Assembly (NCBI GenBank): GCA_945862305.1
Contig: CAMAXF010000004.1
Location: 87,697-151,696, forward strand
Reading direction: 5' to 3'
DNA: 64,000 bases
Source of the DNA: Bordetella parapertussis
Lineage (GTDB): Bacteria; Pseudomonadota; Gammaproteobacteria; Burkholderiales; Burkholderiaceae_A
The position numbers and the translations under genes were made by a program. The first letter of the stretch is position 1, and each line of letters begins with the position of its first letter. The notes under the pieces are model-generated. The model saw only the letters and a list, made by a program, of their open reading frames with translations. It made no database searches and was not told the origin of the DNA. Below are positions 30,151-39,120 of this stretch, piece after piece.

Positions 30151-32571
30151 GGGTTGCGGCCTGAGGCCAGGCTCGGCCCCTCGTGGACGGTGCCAAAAAC
30201 GGCGTGTCTCCGAAGCCGCCTCTCGCAGCCTGAACGCGCCAGCGCCAGCCTGCGTCGGCCAGTCGATCTGAAGGCCACCCATGAGATCGGTTCGCGCCAC
30301 AGCAATCCCATGCCGTGCATGCCGCTCGATCACCTCGGGAGCCGGGTGGTCGAAACGGCCCTTGTAGGCCGACTGGGCCACCGACAGCACCGGCCTGACG
30401 CGCCCAAGCAAGGCATCCGATGAGGAGGTCTTGCTGCCATGGTGCGGCATGAGCAAGACCGTTGGCCCCTGGCCAACCCAGGGCGCCCGCTCCAGCATGG
30501 CACGCTCTTGTTCGGCCGGGATGTCCCCAGTCAACAGCAGTCGATTGCCTTGGGCATCGATCACCTCCAGGACGCAGGAGTCTTCGTTCCGTCCGCGCTG
30601 CTGCGGGGAGGGCGGATCGTCAGCAAACGGGAAAACAACCCGGAACCAAACCCCGTCCCAGACCCAGGACTGACCCGCCTCGCATCGGGCCTGCGGCTGC
30701 TCGGTGCGGCCCGTCATGGTCGTGAGGAGAAAGCCTGGTCGCATCGTGGACCAGACCGTCTCCAGGCCCGAACTGTGATCGATGTCTGCATGGGTGATGA
30801 CCAGGCCATCGAGCCCGCGCACACCCAGGGCTGCGAGCTGCGGGACCAACACGCGCTCGGCTGCCGTCGAGGCACCCATGGGCGGGCCGGTGTCCACCAA
30901 AAGAGCATGTTGCTGGGTCTGCACCAGCACTGCACTGCCCTGCCCAACATCGAAGAAATGGGCCCGCATGCCTCCCTCTGGCAGGGTGGCTGCTGTCGGC
31001 CAGAGCAAGGCGAGCACACCAAGCCAGCCTGCATGCCGCCATCGCGGCAGGCCCGACTGCAGAGCAAGACCTGCGCCGAGGACGGCGACCACCGAGGCCC
31101 AGACAGCAGGCGCATGCCAACGCAGGCTTGCCCCTTCCCAGGCCGACATCCAGACGAGCTGATCAAAAAGCCAGCCAAAGACGAGTTCTCCGAGCACGAG
31201 GGGCATCGAGACCCCATAGAAGGCCAACAAGGCCCCGAGCATGGCCAAAGGGGTCACCACAAAGGTCACGATGGGAATGGCCAAGGCATTGGCCAGTGGG
31301 CCCACCACGGAGAGCTGTTGGAAGAAGACGATGGTCAGCGGGGCGATGCCCAGCGTGATCGCCAACTGGGCACGCACCGCTGCGGCGGTGCTGCCCTTCC
31401 ATCCCTGCTGGGCACTGGGCATGCCAAAGAGCACCGCCACTGCAAAAAAGGAGAGCCAGAAACCAGGTGCGAGCAAGGCCAAGGGATCGAGCACGAGAAT
31501 GGCCATGAGCGTGAGGCTCAGGATGGCCCACGGCTGCGCCTGAAGCCCACTGACCGTGGCCAACGCCGCCACGGTGACCATCCACGCCGTTCTTTGTGCA
31601 GGGAGGTTAAAGCCCGCCAGCAGTGCATAAGCAAACGCGGCGAGGCTGGCGGCGACCGCAGCAGCAACAGGTGTGGGCACATGAAGGGCGAGCTTGAGCG
31701 GGGGTCGACTGAGCCAGCCCCAGAGCAGCCCCACCAGGCCACGCGCCAACACTGCAAACATGGTGACGTGCATGCCAGAGATGCTCATGAGGTGGGATAC
31801 GCCGGTGGTGGCAAAAATGGCCCAGTCCGATGCCGAAATGGCCTGCTGCTCTCCCACCACCAGGCCCGAGAGCACACCCCCATGGCGCGCTTCTGGGACC
31901 GCGGCAGCAATGGCCTGCCGAATGGCATCTCGGGCGCGATCGATCTGGGCTGAGAGGCTCCGGGATTCTCCGGAGAGCACTGCGGGAAGACTGGCCGACT
32001 CACGCACCTGGGCTGTCAACTGAACCCGCTTCTGAAAAAGCCACGTCTCGAGATCGAAGCCATGGAAGTTTCGCGTGCCTGCCGGATGACGGACCTTGGC
32101 ATACAACTTCCACTGCTGACCGGGGGCCAGCCGTCGCTCCGGCGCCTCGACTGAGACAGGCCAGTTCACCATGAGGCTGCGGCCATGCAAAAGGTCTTGG
32201 GCCTGGAAGCGCCAGGCAGGCTGTTCACCGTCGTGGCGCTGGGGGAGGTCCTCAATCTCCAGGTGCAGGGCCATGACCGTCCCCTCCTCCTGCGGACCCA
32301 ACGCCAGTTGCAGGATCTGATCGGAGCGCCAGGCCCCCCAACTGGCAGACAGACACGTGATGGCAAGCACCGTGATGAGCGTTGCCAGCCCACCTTGTAG
32401 ACGATGGCCGATGGCTGATGGCGGTCTTCGCGACAGCCAGCCCCCCGCCAGCGCAAGCAGCGCGCCCACGGCTGCCAAATGCCGCCAATCTGGAAGGTCG
32501 GGCTGGCGCAGCAAGACGGCCAGACCCAACAGGCTGGCCAATGCCAGCCTGTAGAGGAGCGGAATGTTCAT
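30073..32571 (-). CDS. comEC: ComEC/Rec2 DNA internalisation channel
   Basis: Inner-membrane channel that carries single-stranded DNA into the cytoplasm during natural transformation. The 832-residue protein has N-terminal membrane segments and an OB-like part, the Competence domain with many hydrophobic helices, and a C-terminal metallo-beta-lactamase domain with ITHADIDHSSG and PHHGSKTSS. The usual LLVDTG strand precedes these. It overlaps tatD by four bases. Its C-terminus runs 78 bases into the 3-hydroxybutyrate dehydrogenase gene. Confidence 0.92.
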   Translation of the reverse strand: MNIPLLYRLALASLLGLAVLLRQPDLPDWRHLAAVGALLALAGGWLSRRPPSAIGHRLQGGLATLITVLAITCLSASWGAWRSDQILQLALGPQEEGTVMALHLEIEDLPQRHDGEQPAWRFQAQDLLHGRSLMVNWPVSVEAPERRLAPGQQWKLYAKVRHPAGTRNFHGFDLETWLFQKRVQLTAQVRESASLPAVLSGESRSLSAQIDRARDAIRQAIAAAVPEARHGGVLSGLVVGEQQAISASDWAIFATTGVSHLMSISGMHVTMFAVLARGLVGLLWGWLSRPPLKLALHVPTPVAAAVAASLAAFAYALLAGFNLPAQRTAWMVTVAALATVSGLQAQPWAILSLTLMAILVLDPLALLAPGFWLSFFAVAVLFGMPSAQQGWKGSTAAAVRAQLAITLGIAPLTIVFFQQLSVVGPLANALAIPIVTFVVTPLAMLGALLAFYGVSMPLVLGELVFGWLFDQLVWMSAWEGASLRWHAPAVWASVVAVLGAGLALQSGLPRWRHAGWLGVLALLWPTAATLPEGGMRAHFFDVGQGSAVLVQTQQHALLVDTGPPMGASTAAERVLVPQLAALGVRGLDGLVITHADIDHSSGLETVWSTMRPGFLLTTMTGRTEQPQARCEAGQSWVWDGVWFRVVFPFADDPPSPQQRGRNEDSCVLEVIDAQGNRLLLTGDIPAEQERAMLERAPWVGQGPTVLLMPHHGSKTSSSDALLGRVRPVLSVAQSAYKGRFDHPAPEVIERHARHGIAVARTDLMGGLQIDWPTQAGAGAFRLREAASETRRFWHRPRGAEPGLRPQPSLGQPAPVDIPGRTANLTGRWAAQK

Positions 32572-33356
32572 GCCCCGGGGTGGGCGAGCGGGAGAAGTCG
32601 GGGCAGCGCCTCCACAGCGGCGGCTGTGGTTGCGTGGTCGATGACCTCCAGGGTGGTCTTGCGCAATTCAGCCAGGGTGTTGGCCACACCCGCCGTGTGC
32701 TCTGGCGCATTGGCCTGGCCCTTGGCCAGCCAGGACGGTGCGATGTCGGGGCTGTCGGTCTCAAGCACCATGCCCGACAACGGCAGTGCCTCGGCCAGGG
32801 CTCGAATGCGGGTTGAACGCGAGTACGTGAGCGTGCCGCCAAAGCCAAGCTTCATGCCCTGGTTCAGATAGGCCTGCGCTTGGACCAGGCTGCCGTTGAA
32901 GGCATGGGCAATGCCACGCCGAATGCCAAAACGCCGAAGGCCCTTGAGCACTTGGTCTTGGGCGCGGCGTACATGCAGGACCACCGGCAGGTCGTGGTCT
33001 CGGGCCAGCCGGAGCTGAGCGTGAAAGAGGAATTCCATACGGGTCCGATCCAGAGAGGGCACAAAGTGATCAAGGCCGATCTCCCCAACGCCCACGAGCT
33101 TGGGATCGTCTCGAGCCTCGATCAGCGCATTCTCGAGTGCGCCCAGGTCTGCATCTGTCGTCTGATTGGTGGAGCAAGGATGCAGGCCCAGGCAGTAATA
33201 GACCCCTGGCATCTGGGCGGCCAGCTTGCGCACCACTGGAAGATTTTCTACAGAGACGGCCGGACAGACCACGGCAAGCACGCCCCTGGCCTCGGCTGCC
33301 AACACAGCAGCCTTTGGGTCGTCTAGAAAATCAAGGTGGCAATGTGTGTCAATCAA
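32568..33356 (-). CDS. TatD family metal-dependent hydrolase
   Basis: A TIM-barrel metal-dependent DNase of the TatD family, about 262 residues from the TTG at 33356. LIDTHCHLDFLDD supplies the two N-terminal metal histidines; GEIGLDHF, VVLHVRRAQ, HAFNGS and ETDSPDIAP give the remaining metal ligands. Family members begin almost at the LIDTHCH motif, so the TTG overlapping lolD by eight bases is preferred. An ATG at 33407 would add 17 residues and overlap lolD by 59 bases. Confidence 0.88.
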   Translation of the reverse strand: MIDTHCHLDFLDDPKAAVLAAEARGVLAVVCPAVSVENLPVVRKLAAQMPGVYYCLGLHPCSTNQTTDADLGALENALIEARDDPKLVGVGEIGLDHFVPSLDRTRMEFLFHAQLRLARDHDLPVVLHVRRAQDQVLKGLRRFGIRRGIAHAFNGSLVQAQAYLNQGMKLGFGGTLTYSRSTRIRALAEALPLSGMVLETDSPDIAPSWLAKGQANAPEHTAGVANTLAELRKTTLEVIDHATTAAAVEALPRLLPLAHPGA

Positions 33357-34020
33357 GTCGCGCCATCTCAAATCGGCGATCGCAACGAGCCGCCAGCGCG
33401 GGGTCATGGGTCACGACAATGAGGGCCGAGGATTGACTGCGCACCCCTTCGACCAGAAGGTCGAAGACGCGTCCTGATGCCTCACGGTCCAGGTTGCCGG
33501 TGGGCTCATCGGCAAGCACCACTGCCGGCGCCGTGACCAAGGCCCGTGCGATCGCCACACGCTGACGTTCACCGCCAGAGAGTTGTGCGGGCCGATGGTC
33601 GAGCCGATCCGCCAGCCCGACGCGCTCGAGCAAAACCCGGGCTGCTCCTTGCGCGGCCTCGCGCGGCATCCGGCGAATCCACAGGGGCATGGCCACGTTG
33701 TCCAGTGCCGAGAACTCGCCCAGCAGGTGATGAAACTGGTACACAAAACCGATGGCCTCGTTGCGTATCTTGGTTCGCTCGGCATCGGCCATGCTCGAGA
33801 AGGCGGCGCCCCGGAAGCGCACCTCACCCGCGCTGGGCCGATCAAGCCCCCCGAGCAACTGGAGGAGCGTGCTCTTGCCAACGCCAGAGGGCCCGACGAT
33901 GGCCAGTGTCTCTCCAGTGAAGACAGACAGGTTTAGATTCAGAAAGGGGCAGACGGCCCGGGGCCCATCGGAGAACTGCTTGGTGAGCCCAATGGCTTCC
34001 AGCACGGGGGAGTCAATCAT
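33349..34020 (-). CDS. lolD: Lipoprotein-releasing ABC transporter ATP-binding protein LolD
   Basis: ATPase of the LolCDE complex, which extracts outer-membrane lipoproteins from the inner membrane to LolA. The 223-residue protein has Walker A GPSGVGKST, the Q-loop region FVYQFHHLLGEFSALDNVAMPL typical of LolD, signature LSGGERQR and Walker B VVLADEPTGNLD. The start overlaps the lolC stop by eight bases. Confidence 0.94.
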   Translation of the reverse strand: MIDSPVLEAIGLTKQFSDGPRAVCPFLNLNLSVFTGETLAIVGPSGVGKSTLLQLLGGLDRPSAGEVRFRGAAFSSMADAERTKIRNEAIGFVYQFHHLLGEFSALDNVAMPLWIRRMPREAAQGAARVLLERVGLADRLDHRPAQLSGGERQRVAIARALVTAPAVVLADEPTGNLDREASGRVFDLLVEGVRSQSSALIVVTHDPALAARCDRRFEMARLD

Positions 34021-35251
34021 GTCGGAGCGCCTCGGCCGGATCGGTGTTGGCCGCTCGCCAGCTCGGGTAGACCGTGGCCAACAGCGACAGAATCAGAGAT
34101 ACAAGCCCAACCTGAACAACATCCTGCAGGCGCAGGTCACTGGGCAACTGATTGATCAGGTAAATGCCCTTGGGAAGCACCTGAAACCCGAACCAGGTCT
34201 CCAGCGACGCAACCCAGGCCCCGATGTTCAAGGCCCCCGTCACGCCCAAGGCCAGACCGAGCAGCACACCGAGCACGCCGAGGCTCGCACCCTGCACCAT
34301 GAATATCACCAGAATCGACGTGCGCTGCGCCCCCAGCGTGCGCAAAATGGCAATGTCACCGCGCTTGTCCATCACAGTCATGACGAGCATGGAGACCAGG
34401 TTGAAGGCCGCCACTGCGATGATCAGCGTCAAGATGATGAACATCATTCGCTTCTCGAGCTGCACGGCCGCAAACCAGTTTCTGTTCTCTTGGGTCCAGT
34501 CTCTGGCCACCAGGCCCGACGGCAGTTGAACACCCACCGCACTGCTCACAGCTGGCGCAGACTGCATGTCCGCCAATCGCGCACGAAGCCCCACCAGGGC
34601 CTGACCCCGGAAGAAGGCCAAGGCATCCTGTTGGTGGATGAACACCAGCGCGCTGTCGTAGTCGTGGTGACCGGATGCAAAGATGCCAACGACCTCGAAG
34701 GTTTTCATGCGGGGAAGGATCCCAGCGGGCCCGGCTGCCGTATCTGCCGTGACAAGGCTCAGACCATCTCCCACGGAGAGGCTCATGGTGATGGCGAGTT
34801 CACGGCCAATCACCACACCAAACCGCCGCTCGGACAAGGCCGTCAATGAGCCGGCATCAAGGGACTGAAGGGCCGGGGTCACACCGACCTCTTGTGAGGG
34901 GTCGATCCCGCGGATCATCAGGCCTTTCATCTGATCGCCCCTCACGGTCATGGCCTGCCCGACCACGAAGGGGGCCGTGGCGAGAACACCTGGCTGGCCT
35001 GCCAGAAGCGACTTGGCTGCATCGAGTTCATCGGCATCGGCTGCCAGGGCGAGCACTTCGACATGCGAGAGCACGCCAAGCATGCGGTCGCGGACCTCCT
35101 TCTGGAAGCCATTCATGACCGAGAGCACGATGATGAGCGCGGCCACACCGAGGCCGATGCCAGCGGTGGCCATGAAGGAAATAAAATTGACGAACCGTGT
35201 CGAGCGGCCGGCGCGGGTGTAGCGAAGCCCGACGTGCAGTTCAAAGCGCAT
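34013..35251 (-). CDS. lolC: Lipoprotein-releasing permease LolC/LolE
   Basis: Membrane subunit of the lipoprotein-releasing complex, 412 residues. The N-terminus MRFELHVGLRYTRAGRSTRF is followed by the first transmembrane helix (ISFMATAGIGLGVAALIIVLS), a large periplasmic domain, and a three-helix FtsX segment with NLVSMLVMTVMDKRGDIAILRTLGA. Only one permease gene is present, as in bacteria where a single LolC/E (LolF-like) protein replaces the pair. The ATG at 35251 is used; the longer frame is antisense to the neighbouring gene. Confidence 0.93.
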   Translation of the reverse strand: MRFELHVGLRYTRAGRSTRFVNFISFMATAGIGLGVAALIIVLSVMNGFQKEVRDRMLGVLSHVEVLALAADADELDAAKSLLAGQPGVLATAPFVVGQAMTVRGDQMKGLMIRGIDPSQEVGVTPALQSLDAGSLTALSERRFGVVIGRELAITMSLSVGDGLSLVTADTAAGPAGILPRMKTFEVVGIFASGHHDYDSALVFIHQQDALAFFRGQALVGLRARLADMQSAPAVSSAVGVQLPSGLVARDWTQENRNWFAAVQLEKRMMFIILTLIIAVAAFNLVSMLVMTVMDKRGDIAILRTLGAQRTSILVIFMVQGASLGVLGVLLGLALGVTGALNIGAWVASLETWFGFQVLPKGIYLINQLPSDLRLQDVVQVGLVSLILSLLATVYPSWRAANTDPAEALRHD

Positions 35252-35276
35252 GAAACGAGTTTGCCATACTCCCCCC

Positions 35277-36287
35277 ATGAACAATCCACTGATGGTTGAT
35301 GCCGGCCTCGTGACCCAGGCCGAGGCGACAAGCCTGCAGCGTTGGGCCCAAGACCATGCAGACGCTGTCGCACTGCGGGTGGACGACCCCGTGTCTCGTG
35401 GGCTCTCTCTGCTCATGTCCCGCCGGGCAGTGGCCTACCAAGACCCGCACACCCTGCCCGCCCTTCCGCTGCCCGGCCACATGGCCTGGTGGGCAAACCG
35501 ATGGGCCAGCCAGTGTGGGGCCAAGGCGACGGCCTTTCCCTGGGCCGCATTGCTGGCCGAGCAGGATGGCCTTTGCCCAACCCCCGATGAGGTCTGGCTT
35601 GTATTGACGCCGGGGGCCCTGGCCATGACCCCGCAGCAGGTCGGCCTGCGATTTCCCCTTCGGCCATTGATGCTCCCGCCGCCTGCCGTGGATGCACTCG
35701 TCACCGAGCTCGCGCACCTCGGCCAGGTGATCTCCGGCGGAAGCGGTCAGCTCTACCTGCGCATGGCCCCGGACACGGATGCAGGCGACTTTGAGCTGAT
35801 CACAGCCCATCCCAGCGTCTTGGCCGGCCAGCACCTGCCAGACTTCGAGCCACGGGGCCGCAGCGCTCGAGCCTGGCGCCACGCGACCCACCGGGTTCAA
35901 ATGGCATGGCATGCGCTCTCTGAGCAGTTGGATGATCCCCTGACCGTAGACACCTTGTGGGCCTGGGGCGCGGGCACCGCAAGGTCGGCAGACGACCCCG
36001 AGCGGCCTTGCCTTACGCCGTCTCCCATGTCCATGGACCTCTCCAACAGCGCCGAGCCGGCCCGCGACTGGTTCGAGACCTGGCGCAACTGGCTGGCAGC
36101 GCTTGGCAACAGACCCGAGTCTTCCTTGGTGGCTGTGCATCAATGGTCGGCATTCACGTTCGAGCCGATCCCTTGGCATCGGCGGGCCTGGCACAGGCTT
36201 TCTCAAGGCCGGCCGAGCCTTTCGGATCTTCCCCACCACCTGGCCATTCCCGACGCGACAGGTCGTGGGGAAGCGGCCCTCGCATGA
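35277..36287 (+). CDS. Conserved protein of unknown function next to recJ
   Basis: A 336-residue soluble protein that I do not recognise with confidence. It starts MNNPLMVDAGLVTQAEATS and has no signal peptide or membrane segment. It is rich in Trp, with DWFETWRNWLAALG near the C-terminus and MAWWANRWASQCG near residue 70. Proteins in this position before recJ in betaproteobacteria are sometimes called RpfE-type regulatory proteins or phosphoglycerate-mutase-like; I have not verified either. Its stop overlaps the recJ start (ATGA), so the two are likely translationally coupled. Confidence 0.75.
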   Translation: MNNPLMVDAGLVTQAEATSLQRWAQDHADAVALRVDDPVSRGLSLLMSRRAVAYQDPHTLPALPLPGHMAWWANRWASQCGAKATAFPWAALLAEQDGLCPTPDEVWLVLTPGALAMTPQQVGLRFPLRPLMLPPPAVDALVTELAHLGQVISGGSGQLYLRMAPDTDAGDFELITAHPSVLAGQHLPDFEPRGRSARAWRHATHRVQMAWHALSEQLDDPLTVDTLWAWGAGTARSADDPERPCLTPSPMSMDLSNSAEPARDWFETWRNWLAALGNRPESSLVAVHQWSAFTFEPIPWHRRAWHRLSQGRPSLSDLPHHLAIPDATGRGEAALA

Positions 36288-38002
36288 CACCCATTCCACT
36301 GGAGGACCGGGCAGAGCGACCCGACCTGAAGGCCAAGCTGGAGTCGCAGGGCGTGCCGCCCATCCTTGCAGACCTCCTGGCCCGCCGGGGCATCCAAAAC
36401 ACCGATGAACTCGACACTGCGCTGATTCGCCTGGTCCCGCCACACGCCCTCACCGGCGCACCAGAGGCGGCGGCCAGTCTCGGAGAGGCCATCCAACGGG
36501 GTGCCTCCATTCTCATCGTGGGTGACTACGATGCCGACGGCGCCACAGCCACCGCCGTGATGGTCCGGGGATTGCGAAAGTTCGGAGCACAGGTGGACTT
36601 CCTCGTGCCAGATCGATTTGCCTTTGGCTACGGGCTCACGCCAGCCCTGGTGGAACACGCCCGGCAGCGCTTCTCTCCACTGCCCGACTGGCTCATCACC
36701 GTCGACAACGGGGTCTCGAGCCATGCAGGTGTTGCCGCAGCCCAGGCCCTTGGCCTCGAAGTGCTGGTCACGGACCATCACCTGCCCGGCCCCAGCCTGC
36801 CCGCCACCCGAATCCTCAACCCACAACTGCTCGGCTGCCAATTTCCCAGCAAACACCTGGCCGGCGTGGGCGTGGCCTTCTACCTCATCATGGCCGTGCG
36901 GGCCTGGCTCACCAAACAAGATCACTTCCGCGGGGATGCTCCGCGCATCGACGACCTCTTGCCGTTGGTGGCGCTGGGCACTGTGGCAGACCTGGTCAGC
37001 CTCGATGCAAACAACCGTCGGCTGGTCGCCCAAGGCCTTCAGCGCATTCGCAAAGGGGTGCTGCCGCCAGGGCTTGCCGCCCTCTTCCAGACCGCTGGAC
37101 GTCCTGCGGGCCATGCCAGCGCAGCAGACCTCGGCTTTTCGATCGGCCCGCGGCTCAACGCTGCTGGCCGGCTCGCTGACATGTCGATCGGCATCCGATG
37201 CCTTGTCACGGACAACACGCAGGAGGCCTTCGATCTCGCCCAATCGCTGGATGCCCTGAATCGAGATCGGCGCTCACTCGAGGCAGACAATCGAGACCAG
37301 GCCTTGGCCCAGCTGGCCGCCATGCCCGAGGTCGAGCATCGCAAAGGGCTGGTGCTCTTCGATGCTGGCTGGCACCAGGGTGTGGTGGGACTGATCGCAA
37401 GCCGACTCAAGGACAAGGCCCACCGCCCCACCATTGTGTTTGCGCCCGACCAGGACGGACAGGGCCTCAAAGGCTCCGGCCGTTCCATCCCCGGGGTTCA
37501 CCTGCGCGATGTGCTGGAGCGGGTGGACAGCCAGAAGCCCGGCCTGATCAGGGCATTTGGTGGGCATGCCATGGCCGCGGGCCTCTCCATCGAGCGAGAC
37601 GCCCTGCCAGCCTTCGAGGCTGCATTCGAGGCGGCGGTGGGCGACTTCTCGAGTCCAGAGCTCTTTTCCCGCAGCCTGCTGACCGACGGGGAATTGCCGG
37701 CGGAGGCGCATACGGTGGCACTGGCGGATTCCCTCTCCGAGGTGATCTGGGGGCAAGGCTTCCCACCGCCGCTCTTTCGTGGTCGTTTCATCCTCCGACA
37801 GCAGCGAGTCCTGAAGGATGCCCATTTGAAAATGACCCTCTCGCCTGTGGCCTCGCCCGCCCATCGATTCGAGGCCATCTGGTTCAATGGGCCATCAAGC
37901 CTGCCCGCCGAGGCCAGCCTGGCCTATGCACTCTCAGTCAATGACTGGCAGGGCAGCAGATCGGTTCAGCTCCTGGTCTCGGGCATGGGCCCAACGCAGT
38001 AA
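36284..38002 (+). CDS. recJ: Single-stranded-DNA-specific exonuclease RecJ
   Basis: 5'-to-3' exonuclease used in recombination and mismatch repair. The 572-residue protein has the DHH-family motifs VGDYDADGATATAVM, ITVDNGVSSH and VTDHHLPG, PLVALGTVADLVSL and the DHHA1 region with GSGRSIPGVHLRDVL and FGGHAMAAGLS. The ATG at 36284 overlaps the upstream stop by four bases and gives the family length; the longer frame is a shadow. prfB follows after 11 bases. Confidence 0.95.
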   Translation: MTPIPLEDRAERPDLKAKLESQGVPPILADLLARRGIQNTDELDTALIRLVPPHALTGAPEAAASLGEAIQRGASILIVGDYDADGATATAVMVRGLRKFGAQVDFLVPDRFAFGYGLTPALVEHARQRFSPLPDWLITVDNGVSSHAGVAAAQALGLEVLVTDHHLPGPSLPATRILNPQLLGCQFPSKHLAGVGVAFYLIMAVRAWLTKQDHFRGDAPRIDDLLPLVALGTVADLVSLDANNRRLVAQGLQRIRKGVLPPGLAALFQTAGRPAGHASAADLGFSIGPRLNAAGRLADMSIGIRCLVTDNTQEAFDLAQSLDALNRDRRSLEADNRDQALAQLAAMPEVEHRKGLVLFDAGWHQGVVGLIASRLKDKAHRPTIVFAPDQDGQGLKGSGRSIPGVHLRDVLERVDSQKPGLIRAFGGHAMAAGLSIERDALPAFEAAFEAAVGDFSSPELFSRSLLTDGELPAEAHTVALADSLSEVIWGQGFPPPLFRGRFILRQQRVLKDAHLKMTLSPVASPAHRFEAIWFNGPSSLPAEASLAYALSVNDWQGSRSVQLLVSGMGPTQ

Positions 38003-38013
38003 ACTAGACGGCT

Positions 38014-39118
38014 ATGGAACCAGAACGCCTGAATCAGATTGAGGACTCGCTCGAGGACCTCAAAGCCCGGACCATCGACCTTCGGAGGTATCTTTGACTT
38101 CGATGCCAAGGCCAGACGCCTAGCAGAAGTCGAGCGTCTCTCCGAGGACCCAACCCTCTGGGACGACCCCAAAAAAGCCCAGGATGTCGGCCGAGAGCGC
38201 AAGGCGCTTGAATCTGTGGTGCTCAGCCTTCGCGACATCGACCAGGCCATCGCCGATGGCCTCGACCTCTACGCCATGGCCCGAGAGGAGAGCGATGAGG
38301 ACACCCTGCTCGCCGTGGAGGCCGACACCGCAAAAATCAGCGAACAGGTTGCAGGCCTTGAGTTTCGGCGCATGTTCTCCAACCCCTCCGACCCCTCCAA
38401 TTGTTTTCTAGACATTCAGGCCGGCGCTGGCGGCACCGAGGCCTGCGACTGGGCCTCCATGCTGCTGCGGCAGTACCTGCGCTATTGCGAACGCAAGGGC
38501 TTCAAGGTGGATGTGCTCGAAGCCTCCGATGGTGATGTGGCGGGTATCAAGTCCGCCTCCATCAAGGTCTCGGGCGACTACGCCTTTGGATTTCTGCGGA
38601 CCGAGACCGGAGTGCACCGACTGGTGCGCAAGTCGCCGTTCGACTCCAGCGGTGGTCGCCACACCTCATTTGCATCGGTCTTCGTCTACCCCGAGGTCGA
38701 TGATTCGATTGAGATTGACATCAACCCGGCCGATGTTCGAACCGACACCTACCGGGCCTCTGGTGCCGGCGGCCAGCACATCAACAAGACCGACTCTGCT
38801 GTTCGACTCACCCACCTGCCCACAGGCATCGTGGTGCAGTGTCAGAACGATCGGTCCCAGCACCGCAACCGAGATGAGGCATGGCAGATGCTGAAGTCAC
38901 GCCTCTTTGAACACGAGATGCGCAAGCGCATGGCCGAGCAGCAGAAGCTCGAGGACAGCAAGACCGATGTTGGCTGGGGCCATCAGATTCGAAGCTATGT
39001 GCTGGATCAGTCACGCATCAAAGACCTCCGAACCAACGTCGAAATATCCAACACCCAAAAGGTGCTCGATGGTGACCTCGACCCTTTCATTGAGGCCAGC
39101 CTGAAGGCAGCCGTCTAA
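38014..39118 (+). CDS. prfB: Peptide chain release factor RF2, with programmed +1 frameshift
   Basis: Recognises UGA and UAA stop codons. The first 27 codons from ATG 38014 end at an in-frame TGA (38095-38097); reading continues one base forward from GAC at 38096, giving 367 residues. The shift site GGAGG-TATCTTTGAC is like that of E. coli, with an internal Shine-Dalgarno. Downstream, [11 protein letters not shown] carries the SPF stop-recognition tripeptide and [15 protein letters not shown] the GGQ catalytic motif. lysS starts two bases after the stop. Confidence 0.97.
38084..38098 (+). other. RF2 programmed +1 frameshift site
   Basis: GGAGG at 38084-38088 is an internal Shine-Dalgarno, followed by TATCTTTGAC. 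The ribosome pauses with CTT in the P site and TGA in the A site, then slips to read GAC. Low RF2 favours the slip, giving autoregulation. Confidence 0.95.
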
Positions 39119-39120
39119 CC

